Origin: Candidatus Woesearchaeota archaeon | GTDB taxonomy: Archaea; Nanobdellota; Nanobdellia; Woesearchaeales; UBA10200 | Direction of reading: 5' to 3' | DNA length: 24,677 nucleotides | Assembly (NCBI GenBank): GCA_016180275.1 | Contig: JACPBN010000087.1 | Coordinates: forward strand, 1-24,677 | Made by a program: the position numbers and the translations under genes | In this document: one piece after another, positions 16,691-23,823 of the stretch | How the letters are laid out: each line of letters starts with the position of its first letter | Numbering within the stretch: the stretch's first letter is position 1 | Notes under the pieces: model-generated | What the model saw: the letters and a program-made list of their open reading frames with translations, nothing else | Database searches by the model: none | Told to the model about the DNA's origin: nothing

Positions 16691-16758
16691 AAGAGTAATT
16701 TCATTTATTTTTGCTTAACGAAAGATTTTTAAAGTAAGGTAAATATTAAATTTGGACA

Positions 16759-17268
16759 ATGAAGATATCTAATAAGATTATTGATTCAACTATAACTGAA
16801 GTGGCTGGTGAAGATGTTGTCCCATTAGTACATACACTTAAAAATAAAAAGAATGTTTCTGAGTTTAAGCTTGCAGACAATATTAAACAGGAAGTTAATT
16901 TAACCAGGAATATGCTTTATAGGTTATATGATTCTAACTTAGTTTCTTTTATTAGAAGAAAAGATAAGAAAAAAGGATGGTATATCTACTATTGGACTTT
17001 TAATATGAAAAGGATAAAATATCTTGCAGTTGATATAAAGAAAAAACGCTTAGAAGTTTTAAAGGAAAGATTAAAGAGAGAAAAAGACGGACAGTTTTAT
17101 GGATGTAATAATAAATGCATTAGACTTGATTTTGAGCAAGCGATGAACTTTGAGTTTAAGTGCCCAGAATGCGGAACATTAATTAATTTAGAGGATAATA
17201 AAGAAAAAATTGTTAATTTAGAAAAAGAGATGAAGAATTTGATTTCTGAATTAAAAGATAGTAAATAG
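16759..17268 (+). CDS. tfe: Transcription factor E (TFE-alpha)
   Basis: TFE helps TBP and TFB open promoters and stabilises the clamp of archaeal RNA polymerase. The 169-residue protein has an N-terminal winged helix (about 15-85, including SEFKLADNIKQEVNLTRNML and GWYIYYWTFN). A basic helical linker follows, then a zinc ribbon with C116, C120, C135 and C138 (FKCPECG). A short charged C-terminal coil (about 145-166) is extra compared with minimal TFE. The TTTTTAAA box about 30 nt upstream and a very short leader fit an archaeal promoter. Confidence 0.93.
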   Translation: MKISNKIIDSTITEVAGEDVVPLVHTLKNKKNVSEFKLADNIKQEVNLTRNMLYRLYDSNLVSFIRRKDKKKGWYIYYWTFNMKRIKYLAVDIKKKRLEVLKERLKREKDGQFYGCNNKCIRLDFEQAMNFEFKCPECGTLINLEDNKEKIVNLEKEMKNLISELKDSK

Positions 17269-17343
17269 GATAGTTGTGTGTAATAATAAATAATTGCGAG
17301 AAAGTGACTGATAAATTAAAAAATAATTACTTAAGTATAGGAT

Positions 17344-17541
17344 TTATCTACGCTTTTTCAATTGTTTTTCTATTTGTAACTCTTCTTTGACTATTTTTAC
17401 AGCAATCTTTTCTATATGCTCTTCTATTCGCTCAATTCTTCTGTCCATCAGAACAAGAATTCTAAGAGAATAAACTATTGCAGCTAAAGTGCCTAGAATT
17501 ATGCTTAATGTTACCTCAGGAACCCCAAATGTTGAAACCAT
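17344..17541 (-). CDS. Small one-pass membrane protein
   Basis: This 65-residue protein has one membrane segment (about 11-32, LSIILGTLAAIVYSLRILVL) and a charged amphipathic helix (33-64) rich in Arg, Lys and Glu that may form a coiled coil. The family is not recognised. It is likely a real gene because GAGAGGTGA, a strong ribosome-binding site, ends 6 nt before the ATG. A structured RNA copy lies directly upstream, transcribed the other way. Confidence 0.7.
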   Translation of the reverse strand: MVSTFGVPEVTLSIILGTLAAIVYSLRILVLMDRRIERIEEHIEKIAVKIVKEELQIEKQLKKRR

Positions 17542-17596
17542 TTATATTCACCTCTCTTTTTGAGACATAATAATATGATAAGACAAATATTGCCAG

Positions 17597-17606
17597 ATAT
17601 ATAAAT
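17597..17606 (+). promoter_or_regulatory. TATA box before structured RNA copy 2
   Basis: ATATATAAAT is the best TATA match among the copies. TATATAAA starts 31 nt before GACAGCTGCC, the same spacing as at copy 1. Confidence 0.5.
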
Positions 17607-17624
17607 CTTTGTATTATAGTATGT

Positions 17625-17832
17625 GCATGACAGCTGCCGCCAATTTAGTTGGCACAGCTCCAGAAAACATGCCAAGTTGCGACGGGCAAGACAATTTCGT
17701 TACTCCGCAACTAACAATACACGCGATGATCTTCTACTACTGTAGCTAGCAACTATGAGTAGAGGAGGAGCAACTTTTCTACCAAATGAGAGAGTGCCAA
17801 CGGCGGCAGCTGCTTCGTAAATCTTACTATGC
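17625..17832 (+). ncRNA. Structured repeat RNA, copy 2
   Basis: This copy occupies the 371-bp gap between the small membrane protein and the PRC-barrel gene, both minus-strand. P0 is GCATG/TATGC (17625-17629 with 17828-17832), ending in a G-U wobble. P1a is CAGCTGCCGCC (17631-17641) with GGCGGCAGCTG (17802-17812). The 5' bulge is AATTTA (17642-17647). P1b is GTTGGCAC (17648-17655) with GTGCCAAC (17794-17801). P2 is GTTGC (17676-17680) with GCAAC (17770-17774). An inner TACTC/GAGTA pairing replaces the inner helix of copy 1. GTAGA and TCTAC can also pair around the GGAGGAGCAAC block. The 3' side between P1 and P0 holds a small GTAA-ATC-TTAC hairpin. I see nothing else in the gap. Confidence 0.75.
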
Positions 17833-17912
17833 ATATACTATTATGAAATTGCTGAGAATAAAAATAGATGAGAGAAATAAAATGTTAAAAATAAGAAATA
17901 GAATTAAAATAA

Positions 17913-18176
17913 TTAAACAATATCTTCTTCAGCAATAACCATATAATCACCAATAGCAATTACTGCGCTGAATGGAATTAAGATATGGTTATTTTTATCT
18001 TTTTCAAGCTCTAGCTTTTCTGTATACGCAGTTGGATTAGTTAAAACCATATGGATAAGCTCTCCTGAACGTGTCTCAAAAATTAAATCCCCAACTTCAC
18101 CAAATCTTTTACCGGTCTTGCTTACTACTGTCTTGCCTATAAGCTGTTTAGAATATTTTTTGTCGTCATCTGCCAT
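17913..18176 (-). CDS. PRC-barrel domain protein
   Basis: This 87-residue protein consists almost entirely of a PRC-barrel: SKQLIGKTVVSKTGKRFGEV, then GDLIFETRSGELIHMVL and a final HILIPFSAVIAIGDYMVIAEE strand set. Such small archaeal proteins are relatives of the RimM C-terminal domain and of domains that bind partner proteins or RNA; the exact role is unknown. AGGTGA lies just before the ATG and a TATATAAT-like box lies near 18215-18224, so it has its own promoter downstream of the Cas4-like gene. Confidence 0.85.
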   Translation of the reverse strand: MADDDKKYSKQLIGKTVVSKTGKRFGEVGDLIFETRSGELIHMVLTNPTAYTEKLELEKDKNNHILIPFSAVIAIGDYMVIAEEDIV

Positions 18177-18292
18177 TATTTCACCTTTTTTTAGATTCTA
18201 ATCATGGTTTTTGATTATATATGTTATATTTGAAACAAGGTATATAAATTTTTCTATTTTGCACAGATTTTTGCTACATTAAAGTGGCATTT

Positions 18293-19216
18293 TCAAGAAG
18301 TTGTGAGGATTTTTGCGGCTAAAGTTTCTTGCATCCTCTGATCTATGAATTCCTTATTATGGCACTTTTCTTTTAAGTCACAGGCATTGCATTTATTCTT
18401 GTTATCAATGAAATCCGGCAATTCTTTGCCAGTTATGGTTTCTATGACTTTATCACGAAGAGCTAATACTTCATCCTTAAGGAATGGGTTACTTATTATT
18501 TGACGCTTATCTAATGTATCAAGATAATAAACATATCCTTTAGAGATTGGTTGGTTGTGATAGTATTCCAGCAATAACATATATGCGCTTACCTGTATTC
18601 TGTGATTTGGCCAGATTCCCGTATCTGGTATTTTGCCGGTCTTAAATTCTACCGGGATAACAGTATGTGGATAAATTTCTACCTGGTCAATTATGCCTCG
18701 CATACCTAATGTATTTGAGGTAATGTTAACTTCAGATTGTATTTTAGGAGTGAAATTATCCCATAACCCCTGCCCATAGATATTTTTTTCTTTAATAAAA
18801 TTGAAAATGTTTTTTGTACGGATTTTTGATTCGTTTTTTAACAAATGAAAGATTTTATTATGTTGGTCTACTAGACCTAAATTAAAACGTTTTAGGTTAT
18901 ACTTATTTTCTATTAATGTCTGTTTTAATATATTAGAATATATTGCATTATACCGGGATTCTATTTGCTCTAAAGTTTCTCCTGGGTGTATGCTTTTGAC
19001 TAAAGTTTCTTCTATTTTGTTTATTTTTTCATAACAGTAATGGCGTATGCTACCGAGAATGGCTGCTTCTTTTACAGGCACGTAAATTTTTAGAACTTTT
19101 TCAAGAAAAAGCTTGCGTTTGCAGAATAGGTAAGTCGAAAGTGATGTGACAGGGATTATTGGGGTATAGTTTGCTGCTTGAGCTGAAGAAGAGGTGTTAT
19201 TTGAATTATTTGCCAT
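18293..19216 (-). CDS. Cas4/RecB-like PD-(D/E)xK nuclease with an iron-sulfur site
   Basis: This 307-residue nuclease resembles Cas4 and the Dna2/AddB nuclease module. The four cysteines that bind a 4Fe-4S cluster are C32 (LFCKRK) and C276, C279 and C285 (CNACDLKEKC). The RecB-type active site shows H59, D177 (GIIDQVE), E190 and K192 (VEFKTGK), and Q208/Y212 (QVSAYMLLL). There is no CRISPR array or other cas gene in the window, so a free-standing repair-type nuclease is more likely than CRISPR adaptation. A Ser/Asn-rich leader (2-16) is unusual. TATATAAAT 22 bp before the ATG implies a leaderless message. Confidence 0.88.
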   Translation of the reverse strand: MANNSNNTSSSAQAANYTPIIPVTSLSTYLFCKRKLFLEKVLKIYVPVKEAAILGSIRHYCYEKINKIEETLVKSIHPGETLEQIESRYNAIYSNILKQTLIENKYNLKRFNLGLVDQHNKIFHLLKNESKIRTKNIFNFIKEKNIYGQGLWDNFTPKIQSEVNITSNTLGMRGIIDQVEIYPHTVIPVEFKTGKIPDTGIWPNHRIQVSAYMLLLEYYHNQPISKGYVYYLDTLDKRQIISNPFLKDEVLALRDKVIETITGKELPDFIDNKNKCNACDLKEKCHNKEFIDQRMQETLAAKILTTS

Positions 19217-19237
19217 TATTCAGGCTATGTGTTTTTG

Positions 19238-19268
19238 ATTTATATATCTTGCCTGTGTTTGTCCAGTG
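19238..19268 (-). promoter_or_regulatory. Promoter with TATA box and CACTGGACAAACA site
   Basis: Read on the minus strand, CACTGGACAAACA (19268-19256) is followed by 9 bp and TATATAAAT (19246-19238). Motif, gap length and TATA box are the same as before the LAGLIDADG gene. It drives the Cas4-like gene. The tyrS start lies about 70 bp away on the other strand. Confidence 0.6.
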
Positions 19269-19334
19269 GGAAGTGGGATAAAGTTGTTTTATTACAATAA
19301 GTTATTTAAATGAAATATATTTTAGAGAGCTAAA

Positions 19335-20426
19335 ATGGATGTAGAATCAAGATTAGACCTGATAAAGCAAGTAGGAGAGGAGATTGTAACAGAGGAAGAT
19401 TTAAAGACATTGTTTGAGACTAAACAACATCCAATTGCGTATGACGGGTTTGAACCAAGTGCAGTCGCGCATATTGCACAGGGGATTCTAAGGGCAATTA
19501 ATGTTAACAAGATGCTCAAAGCAGGGTGTAAGTTTAAGATATATGCTGCTGACTGGCATGCTTGGACTAACTTGAAATTTGGCGGGGATTTGCATAAGAT
19601 ACAGGTTGCAGGGGATTACCTGATAGAAGTATGGAAAGCTTCTGGAATGGATGTTGACAAAGTTAAGTTTATACGAGCAAGTGATGTTGTGGATAGCCAA
19701 GAATACTGGAAAAAAGTGATGAAGATTGCGCAGAATGTGACAGTTAAGAGGGCAATTAGATGTGGGCAGATAATGGGAAGGAAAGAAGATGAAGTGCTGC
19801 AGGCAAGCCAGATCATTTACCCATGCATGCAATGCGCAGACATATTTGAGTTTGAGGCAGATATAACTCAGCTTGGAATGGATCAAAAAAAATGTAATAT
19901 TTTGGCAAGGGAAGTCGGTGAAAAAGTCGGCTTTTGGAAACCTGTTGTTGTTAGCCACCATATGTTAATGGGACTAGGTGAGCCGCCAAAAGGAGAGAAA
20001 AGTGTTGACAGGGCTATTGAGATGAAGATGTCAAAAAGCAATCCTGCAAGTGCTATATTTATGACAGATAGTGAGGAGGATATAAAAAAGAAAATAAGCA
20101 AGGCTTACTGCCCTGCTAAACAAGTAGATGAGAATCCTATGATGGAATATTCTAAATACTTGATTTTTGAGATGTTTGATGTTATGGAAATTTCACGCCC
20201 TGAAAAGTTCGGTGGCGATTTATTGTTTGAAAATTATGAGAAGTTAGCTAAAGTTTATAGCGAAGGAAAACTTCACCCTATGGACCTGAAAAATTCTGTT
20301 GCTGAGAATATCAATATGATGTTAGAGCCTGTAAGAGAGAAGCTAAGAAAGAGCAAGAATGCGCAGAAATTAAAGGAAGAGCTGGATAGTTATAAAGAAG
20401 AAGCAGAAAAACAGAATACCCAATAA
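19335..20426 (+). CDS. tyrS: Tyrosyl-tRNA synthetase
   Basis: This class I synthetase charges tRNA-Tyr. The 363-residue protein has the HIGH-like signature in EPSAVAHIAQG (40-50) and KMSKS (231-235). Tyrosine-pocket residues Y162, Q166 and D169 (YPCMQCAD) show the same spacing as in archaeal TyrRS of known structure, which separates it from the related TrpRS. The length is near that of other archaeal TyrRS proteins, with a short charged tail (about 340-363). It is divergent from the Cas4-like gene and convergent with the M16 peptidase gene. Confidence 0.95.
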   Translation: MDVESRLDLIKQVGEEIVTEEDLKTLFETKQHPIAYDGFEPSAVAHIAQGILRAINVNKMLKAGCKFKIYAADWHAWTNLKFGGDLHKIQVAGDYLIEVWKASGMDVDKVKFIRASDVVDSQEYWKKVMKIAQNVTVKRAIRCGQIMGRKEDEVLQASQIIYPCMQCADIFEFEADITQLGMDQKKCNILAREVGEKVGFWKPVVVSHHMLMGLGEPPKGEKSVDRAIEMKMSKSNPASAIFMTDSEEDIKKKISKAYCPAKQVDENPMMEYSKYLIFEMFDVMEISRPEKFGGDLLFENYEKLAKVYSEGKLHPMDLKNSVAENINMMLEPVREKLRKSKNAQKLKEELDSYKEEAEKQNTQ

Positions 20427-20490
20427 ATTAGAGATTTAAAAGAACAAATGATGAAGTGGAAATAATTGGATAAATAGAAAGTTTAGTAAA

Positions 20491-21720
20491 TCATTTCTGC
20501 ATCACAATCGCAAGCGAGTAATTCTTAGTGAAGTACTTCTTTGCCACTCGCTTAACATCAGCAAGACTTACTTTCTTTATTTTTGAGAGATAGCTGTCTG
20601 CGTCTTCTGCTTTTGAGATGGTTTCCCAAGTTGAAAGAAGGTCAGCCCTGCCATGTGAATCCTCTGTCTGCAGAAATAGGTTGCCGATCAAGAATGTTTT
20701 TGCTTCTTCAAGATCTTTTTTAGTGATTTGTTGGATTTTCTTCAGTTCTTTTTGGACAATAGCCAAAGCTTTTTTGATGTTTTTCTTATTTGTGCTAAGG
20801 TAGATGCAGAATGCACCGTAAGTTCTGCCAAGATCATTATGTACCCCAATTTCATATGCCAGTGCATTTTTTGTCCTTATTTCATAGAATAATCTGCCGC
20901 TTTGCCCACGGCCAAGAATAGCTTTTATGATGTCAAGAACATAGCTGTCTTGATGCTGTCTAGCAATTGTTTTATATCCAAATACTAAGTAAGAGGTCTG
21001 GATTTTTCTTTTTTCTATAGTTTTTCTGATAGAAGTCTGCTCTGGCTCAGAAAGATCTAAGCTAAATTTGATTTGCTTTTGTTTTGAATTTCGAAATTTT
21101 GATTGAACTTTGGTTTTTAAATTTTGAATATTGCCGACAACTGTTACAATCATGTTATTTGGGGTGTAATAAGAAGCATAGTAATCCCTGATTTGTTTTT
21201 TAGTAATTGATTTCATTGTCTCTATTGTACCATAAGTAGGGTTTTTGACTGGATGGTTCTTGAATAAAGTTTTAAAAAACAATATCCATTGATGGTTTCT
21301 AGGCTCATCTGTAACTAAGTTAATCTCGTCAAGGATTACTTTTCGCTCAGTCTCTACAGGTTTTCTGTTAAATGTTGAGTTTTGCACTATATCAGCAAGA
21401 ACATCTAAAGCAATCTCAAAGAAATCTTTATGAATTGTCACATAATAAGCAGTTCTTTCATTTGTAGTGTATGCATTGAAATTTCCTCCACGACTTTCAA
21501 TCTCATTGGAGATGATTTTGCTGTCCTTTCTTTTCTGAGTGCCTTCAAATAATAAATGTTCTAGATAATGAGAAATGCCAGCAATCTCTTTTGTCTCGTG
21601 TATGCTGCCTACCTTAATTGTTATTTGTATAGTAATAACTTCAGAGTCTCGTGAATCATGGATGAGGGTTAAGCCATTTGAAAGGATATAGCTCATAATT
21701 TTTGTTTTTTTAGATGTCAT
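20491..21720 (-). CDS. M16 family zinc peptidase
   Basis: This 409-residue metallopeptidase is of the pitrilysin/processing-peptidase family. The inverted zinc motif HxxEH is H51-Y-L-E54-H55, and the third ligand E132 (VILDEI) lies 77 residues later, as expected. The C-terminal half carries the second, inactive M16 domain with ILGRGQSGRLFYEIRTKNAL. The length fits the single-chain two-domain bacterial type that dimerises. It has no signal peptide, so it acts inside the cell. The TATA box GTATATAAAT (about 21741-21750) suggests a leaderless start at 21720; an in-frame Met at residue 9 is the alternative. M16 enzymes are better known from bacteria, so transfer is possible. Confidence 0.92.
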   Translation of the reverse strand: MTSKKTKIMSYILSNGLTLIHDSRDSEVITIQITIKVGSIHETKEIAGISHYLEHLLFEGTQKRKDSKIISNEIESRGGNFNAYTTNERTAYYVTIHKDFFEIALDVLADIVQNSTFNRKPVETERKVILDEINLVTDEPRNHQWILFFKTLFKNHPVKNPTYGTIETMKSITKKQIRDYYASYYTPNNMIVTVVGNIQNLKTKVQSKFRNSKQKQIKFSLDLSEPEQTSIRKTIEKRKIQTSYLVFGYKTIARQHQDSYVLDIIKAILGRGQSGRLFYEIRTKNALAYEIGVHNDLGRTYGAFCIYLSTNKKNIKKALAIVQKELKKIQQITKKDLEEAKTFLIGNLFLQTEDSHGRADLLSTWETISKAEDADSYLSKIKKVSLADVKRVAKKYFTKNYSLAIVMQK

Positions 21721-21740
21721 AAATTGAGAGATAAAAGCAA

Positions 21741-21751
21741 TATTTATATAC
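21741..21751. promoter_or_regulatory. TATA region shared by M16 and M24 peptidase genes
   Basis: TATTTATATAC lies in the 61-bp gap between two divergent starts. It can serve as a TATA box for the minus-strand M16 gene (start 21720) and, less certainly, for the plus-strand M24 gene (start 21782). Confidence 0.4.
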
Positions 21752-21781
21752 TTTGTGTAAGTTGAGTTAATTGATGTAAAG

Positions 21782-22573
21782 ATGAAAAAAACAGAAAAGA
21801 GATTGAAGAAGAAAGTTAAATTTGATTACAGGAAATTAAATAAGAAAAGCTTAATTAAAAAGATAAAATTTAATTTAAATAGAAAATCATCTTATTCAGC
21901 TAAAAAACTAAATTCTATAAAAAAGGCTTGCATATACACTGACCAATTGTACAAGGTCGTGTTAAAGAATTTTCATAAGTTTCAGACAGAGAATGAGGTT
22001 AAGAAATTTATGGAATCCTGGATGAGAAAGAAGAAATTAAGAAAAGCATTTCCGATAATTGTAGCTTCTTGTAAAAATGCATTTGAGATACACCACAAGC
22101 CATCAAATGATAAGTTAGCCAATGGCTTTTGTTACCTTGATTTTGGAGTAAGGGTTAAAGGATACTGCTCAGATATGACAAGAACATTCTTTATTGGGAA
22201 GCCAAGTATTGAAGAGAAGAAACTGTATAAATTAGTTTATGACTCGCAAATGCTTGGAATAAAAAATATCAAGATAGGCAGAAAGTATATGGAAATTGAT
22301 CTGGCATCCAGAGATTTTTTAGGCAGATATAAAAAATATTTTATCCATTCATTGGGCCATGGCTTGGGTAAATGGATCCATATGAGGCCTAGAGCCTCTC
22401 CGATGTCTGGTGACATAGTTATGGCAAATGATATTGTGACAGTAGAACCAGGAATTTATATCAAAGGAAAGCTAGGGATAAGGATAGAGGATGATATTTA
22501 TATTGATTCTAAAGGTAAGGTTGAAGTGATGTGCAAAAGTAATAAGAGATTGGTTTGTCTGCCTAAAAGATAA
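21782..22573 (+). CDS. M24 metallopeptidase (Xaa-Pro aminopeptidase-like)
   Basis: This 263-residue protein has the pita-bread fold of aminopeptidase P, prolidase and methionine aminopeptidase. All five metal ligands are present: D120 (LDFG), D131 (SDMTRTF), H193 (SLGHGLG), E222 (VEPGIYI) and E236 (IRIEDD). SDMTRTF and VEPGIY favour the Xaa-Pro peptidase group over methionine aminopeptidase. The N-terminal creatinase-like domain is missing; a very basic stretch (residues 1-49) stands in its place. It is divergent from the M16 gene, so the two may act together in peptide turnover. Confidence 0.88.
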   Translation: MKKTEKRLKKKVKFDYRKLNKKSLIKKIKFNLNRKSSYSAKKLNSIKKACIYTDQLYKVVLKNFHKFQTENEVKKFMESWMRKKKLRKAFPIIVASCKNAFEIHHKPSNDKLANGFCYLDFGVRVKGYCSDMTRTFFIGKPSIEEKKLYKLVYDSQMLGIKNIKIGRKYMEIDLASRDFLGRYKKYFIHSLGHGLGKWIHMRPRASPMSGDIVMANDIVTVEPGIYIKGKLGIRIEDDIYIDSKGKVEVMCKSNKRLVCLPKR

Positions 22574-22589
22574 TTAGTTATAAGCAGCG

Positions 22590-22769
22590 GCGACTGCCGA
22601 CAAACACTATCTTAGATTATAGAAGAGTTTCCCCATCTACGCTTAGGAGACAGGACTGACACTAGGAAGGTATTGCTGGTTATGTTAGCAAATGTTTATT
22701 ATAATGGCATTGCCCGGAAAAACTTAAATAAGTTATTAGGATATGTGTTCGTCATAAAATGGCAGTCGC
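22590..22769 (-). ncRNA. Structured repeat RNA, divergent copy on the minus strand
   Basis: Read on the minus strand, P1a is GCGACTGCC (22769-22761) with GGCAGTCGC (22598-22590), 9 perfect pairs. The 5' bulge is ATTTTAT (22760-22754). P1b is GACGAACAC (22753-22745) with GTGTTTGTC (22607-22599), with one G-U pair. P2 is AGTTTTTCC (22724-22716) with GGGGAAACT (22634-22626), with two U-G pairs. The helices differ in sequence from copies 1-3 but keep position, order and the one-sided bulge. Loop blocks are recognisably the same: CGGGCAATGC, CTAACA, AGCAAT and CTAAGCGTAGA (shared with copy 1). P0 is not evident and the promoter is unclear. It lies in the 268-bp gap between the M24 and aIF2beta genes, antisense to both. 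Confidence 0.7.
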
Positions 22770-22841
22770 AGTTATTTTTATTGTGTAAAATACTGCTTTT
22801 AATGAATAGATTTAAAAAGAATTTATTGTTTTAATATAGAT

Positions 22842-23249
22842 ATGGAATATGAAGAACTGTTGCAAAAAGCAAGGAAATTATTGCCTGAGAATACTTTAAA
22901 GACAGAGAGATTTGAAATGCCTAAAATACGTGGCCATATCCAAGGGAATAAGACGATTATAAGCAATTTTCAGCAAATAGCTTCTACTTTAAGAAGACCT
23001 GTTGAACATCTTTTAAAATATGTTTTAAAGGAACTTGCTACCCCAGGAGAACTTAAAAGCGCAGGCCTGATTTTAGGGACAAAAGTTGGCGCTGCAAGAA
23101 TAAATGAGAAAATAGCTGAATATACAAAAGATTATGTGTTGTGTAAAGAATGCGGGAAACCTGACACTAAAGTAATAATGGAAGGGGATTTTAATTTCTT
23201 GAAATGCACTGCATGCGGCGCAAAACATAGTATAAAAGGCAGAATTTAG
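22842..23249 (+). CDS. eif2b: Translation initiation factor aIF2 beta subunit
   Basis: This is the beta subunit of the heterotrimer that brings initiator tRNA to the ribosome. The 135-residue protein has the central domain (MPKIRGHIQGNKTIISNF, then LRRPVEHLLKYVLKELATPG) and a C-terminal zinc ribbon with C101, C104, C122 and C125. It is full length for the archaeal form. The ATG follows the TATA-like TTTTAATATAGAT region closely. The DUF424 gene begins 25 bp downstream, so they are likely one transcript. Confidence 0.95.
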   Translation: MEYEELLQKARKLLPENTLKTERFEMPKIRGHIQGNKTIISNFQQIASTLRRPVEHLLKYVLKELATPGELKSAGLILGTKVGAARINEKIAEYTKDYVLCKECGKPDTKVIMEGDFNFLKCTACGAKHSIKGRI

Positions 23250-23274
23250 AAAATTGGATTTAATTAGAGGAGAA

Positions 23275-23577
23275 ATGACGCCTAAAATTGTAAAAATCCA
23301 TAAGCTTTCTGATAACAGAGTAATGCTTGCTATTTGTGATTCTAATTTACTAGGTAAAAAATTTGAAAATGGAAAACTTCAGTTAGACCTTAGCTCTGAT
23401 TTTTATAGAGGAAAAGAAATGGATGAGGAGAAGATATTAAGTTATATAGACAGAACATATATTATCAATTTGGTCGGCGAAGAGAGTATTGATTTTGGGA
23501 TTAGACATAATTTGATAGAAAAGAATAATGTTGTTGTGATAAAGAAAATACCACATGCGCAGGCGATATTAATATAA
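23275..23577 (+). CDS. DUF424 family protein
   Basis: This 100-residue archaeal protein of unknown function has the pattern MLAICDSNLLGKKFENGKLQ, then IINLVGEESIDFGIRHNLI and a C-terminal IPHAQAILI, which fits DUF424 (COG2412). The start at 23275 is chosen because GAGGAG lies just before it; a TTG in frame at 23254 adds seven residues not expected in the family. It sits 25 bp after the aIF2beta gene, hinting at a translation-related role (inference). A TATA-like box for structured RNA copy 3 overlaps its stop codon. Confidence 0.85.
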   Translation: MTPKIVKIHKLSDNRVMLAICDSNLLGKKFENGKLQLDLSSDFYRGKEMDEEKILSYIDRTYIINLVGEESIDFGIRHNLIEKNNVVVIKKIPHAQAILI

Positions 23578-23578
23578 C
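23569..23578 (+). promoter_or_regulatory. TATA-like box before structured RNA copy 3
   Basis: TTAATATAAC lies about 33 nt before the base of the main helix, overlapping the end of the DUF424 gene. It is a weaker match than those at copies 1 and 2. Confidence 0.35.
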
Positions 23579-23600
23579 TGTTTAGTGTGATTGAGTATGT

Positions 23601-23809
23601 GCATAGCAGCTGCCGCCAATTTAGTTGGCACAAATCCAGTAACAAAGAGAATGTTGCGACAGGCAATACAATAAAGCTACGAATCAACTAACACAACACG
23701 CAATGCTTTTCTATTCTCACATTTACTAACACAATGTAGAGGAGGAGCAACTTTTCTACCAAACGAGAGAGTGCCAACGGCGGCAGCTGCTTCGTAAATC
23801 TTACTATGC
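23601..23809 (+). ncRNA. Structured repeat RNA, copy 3
   Basis: P0 is GCATA/TATGC (23601-23605 with 23805-23809). P1a is GCAGCTGCCGCC (23606-23617) with GGCGGCAGCTGC (23779-23790). The 5' bulge is AATTTA (23618-23623). P1b is GTTGGCAC (23624-23631) with GTGCCAAC (23771-23778). P2 is GTTGC (23653-23657) with GCAAC (23747-23751). The GTAGAGGAGGAGCAACTTTT block and the arms match copy 2 almost exactly, while the loop around CACGCAATGCTTTTC matches copy 1. It lies between convergent genes (DUF424 and the PolD large subunit). P0 and both parts of P1 pair perfectly here, so it is the cleanest copy. Confidence 0.75.
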
Positions 23810-23823
23810 ATAGATATAATTGA

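Noticed and set aside
18293..19216. A CRISPR-Cas locus around the Cas4-like gene
   Set aside because: No direct-repeat array and no other cas genes occur in the window.
23254..23274. TTG start for the DUF424 gene
   Set aside because: GAGGAG directly before ATG 23275 and the usual family length favour the shorter form.
10308..23809. The four repeats as simple mobile elements (MITEs) with terminal inverted repeats
   Set aside because: The arms pair with a one-sided bulge. The minus-strand copy changes both arms together while keeping the inner helix and loop blocks. No clear target-site duplications are visible. A structured RNA explains this better, though a mobile origin is not excluded.
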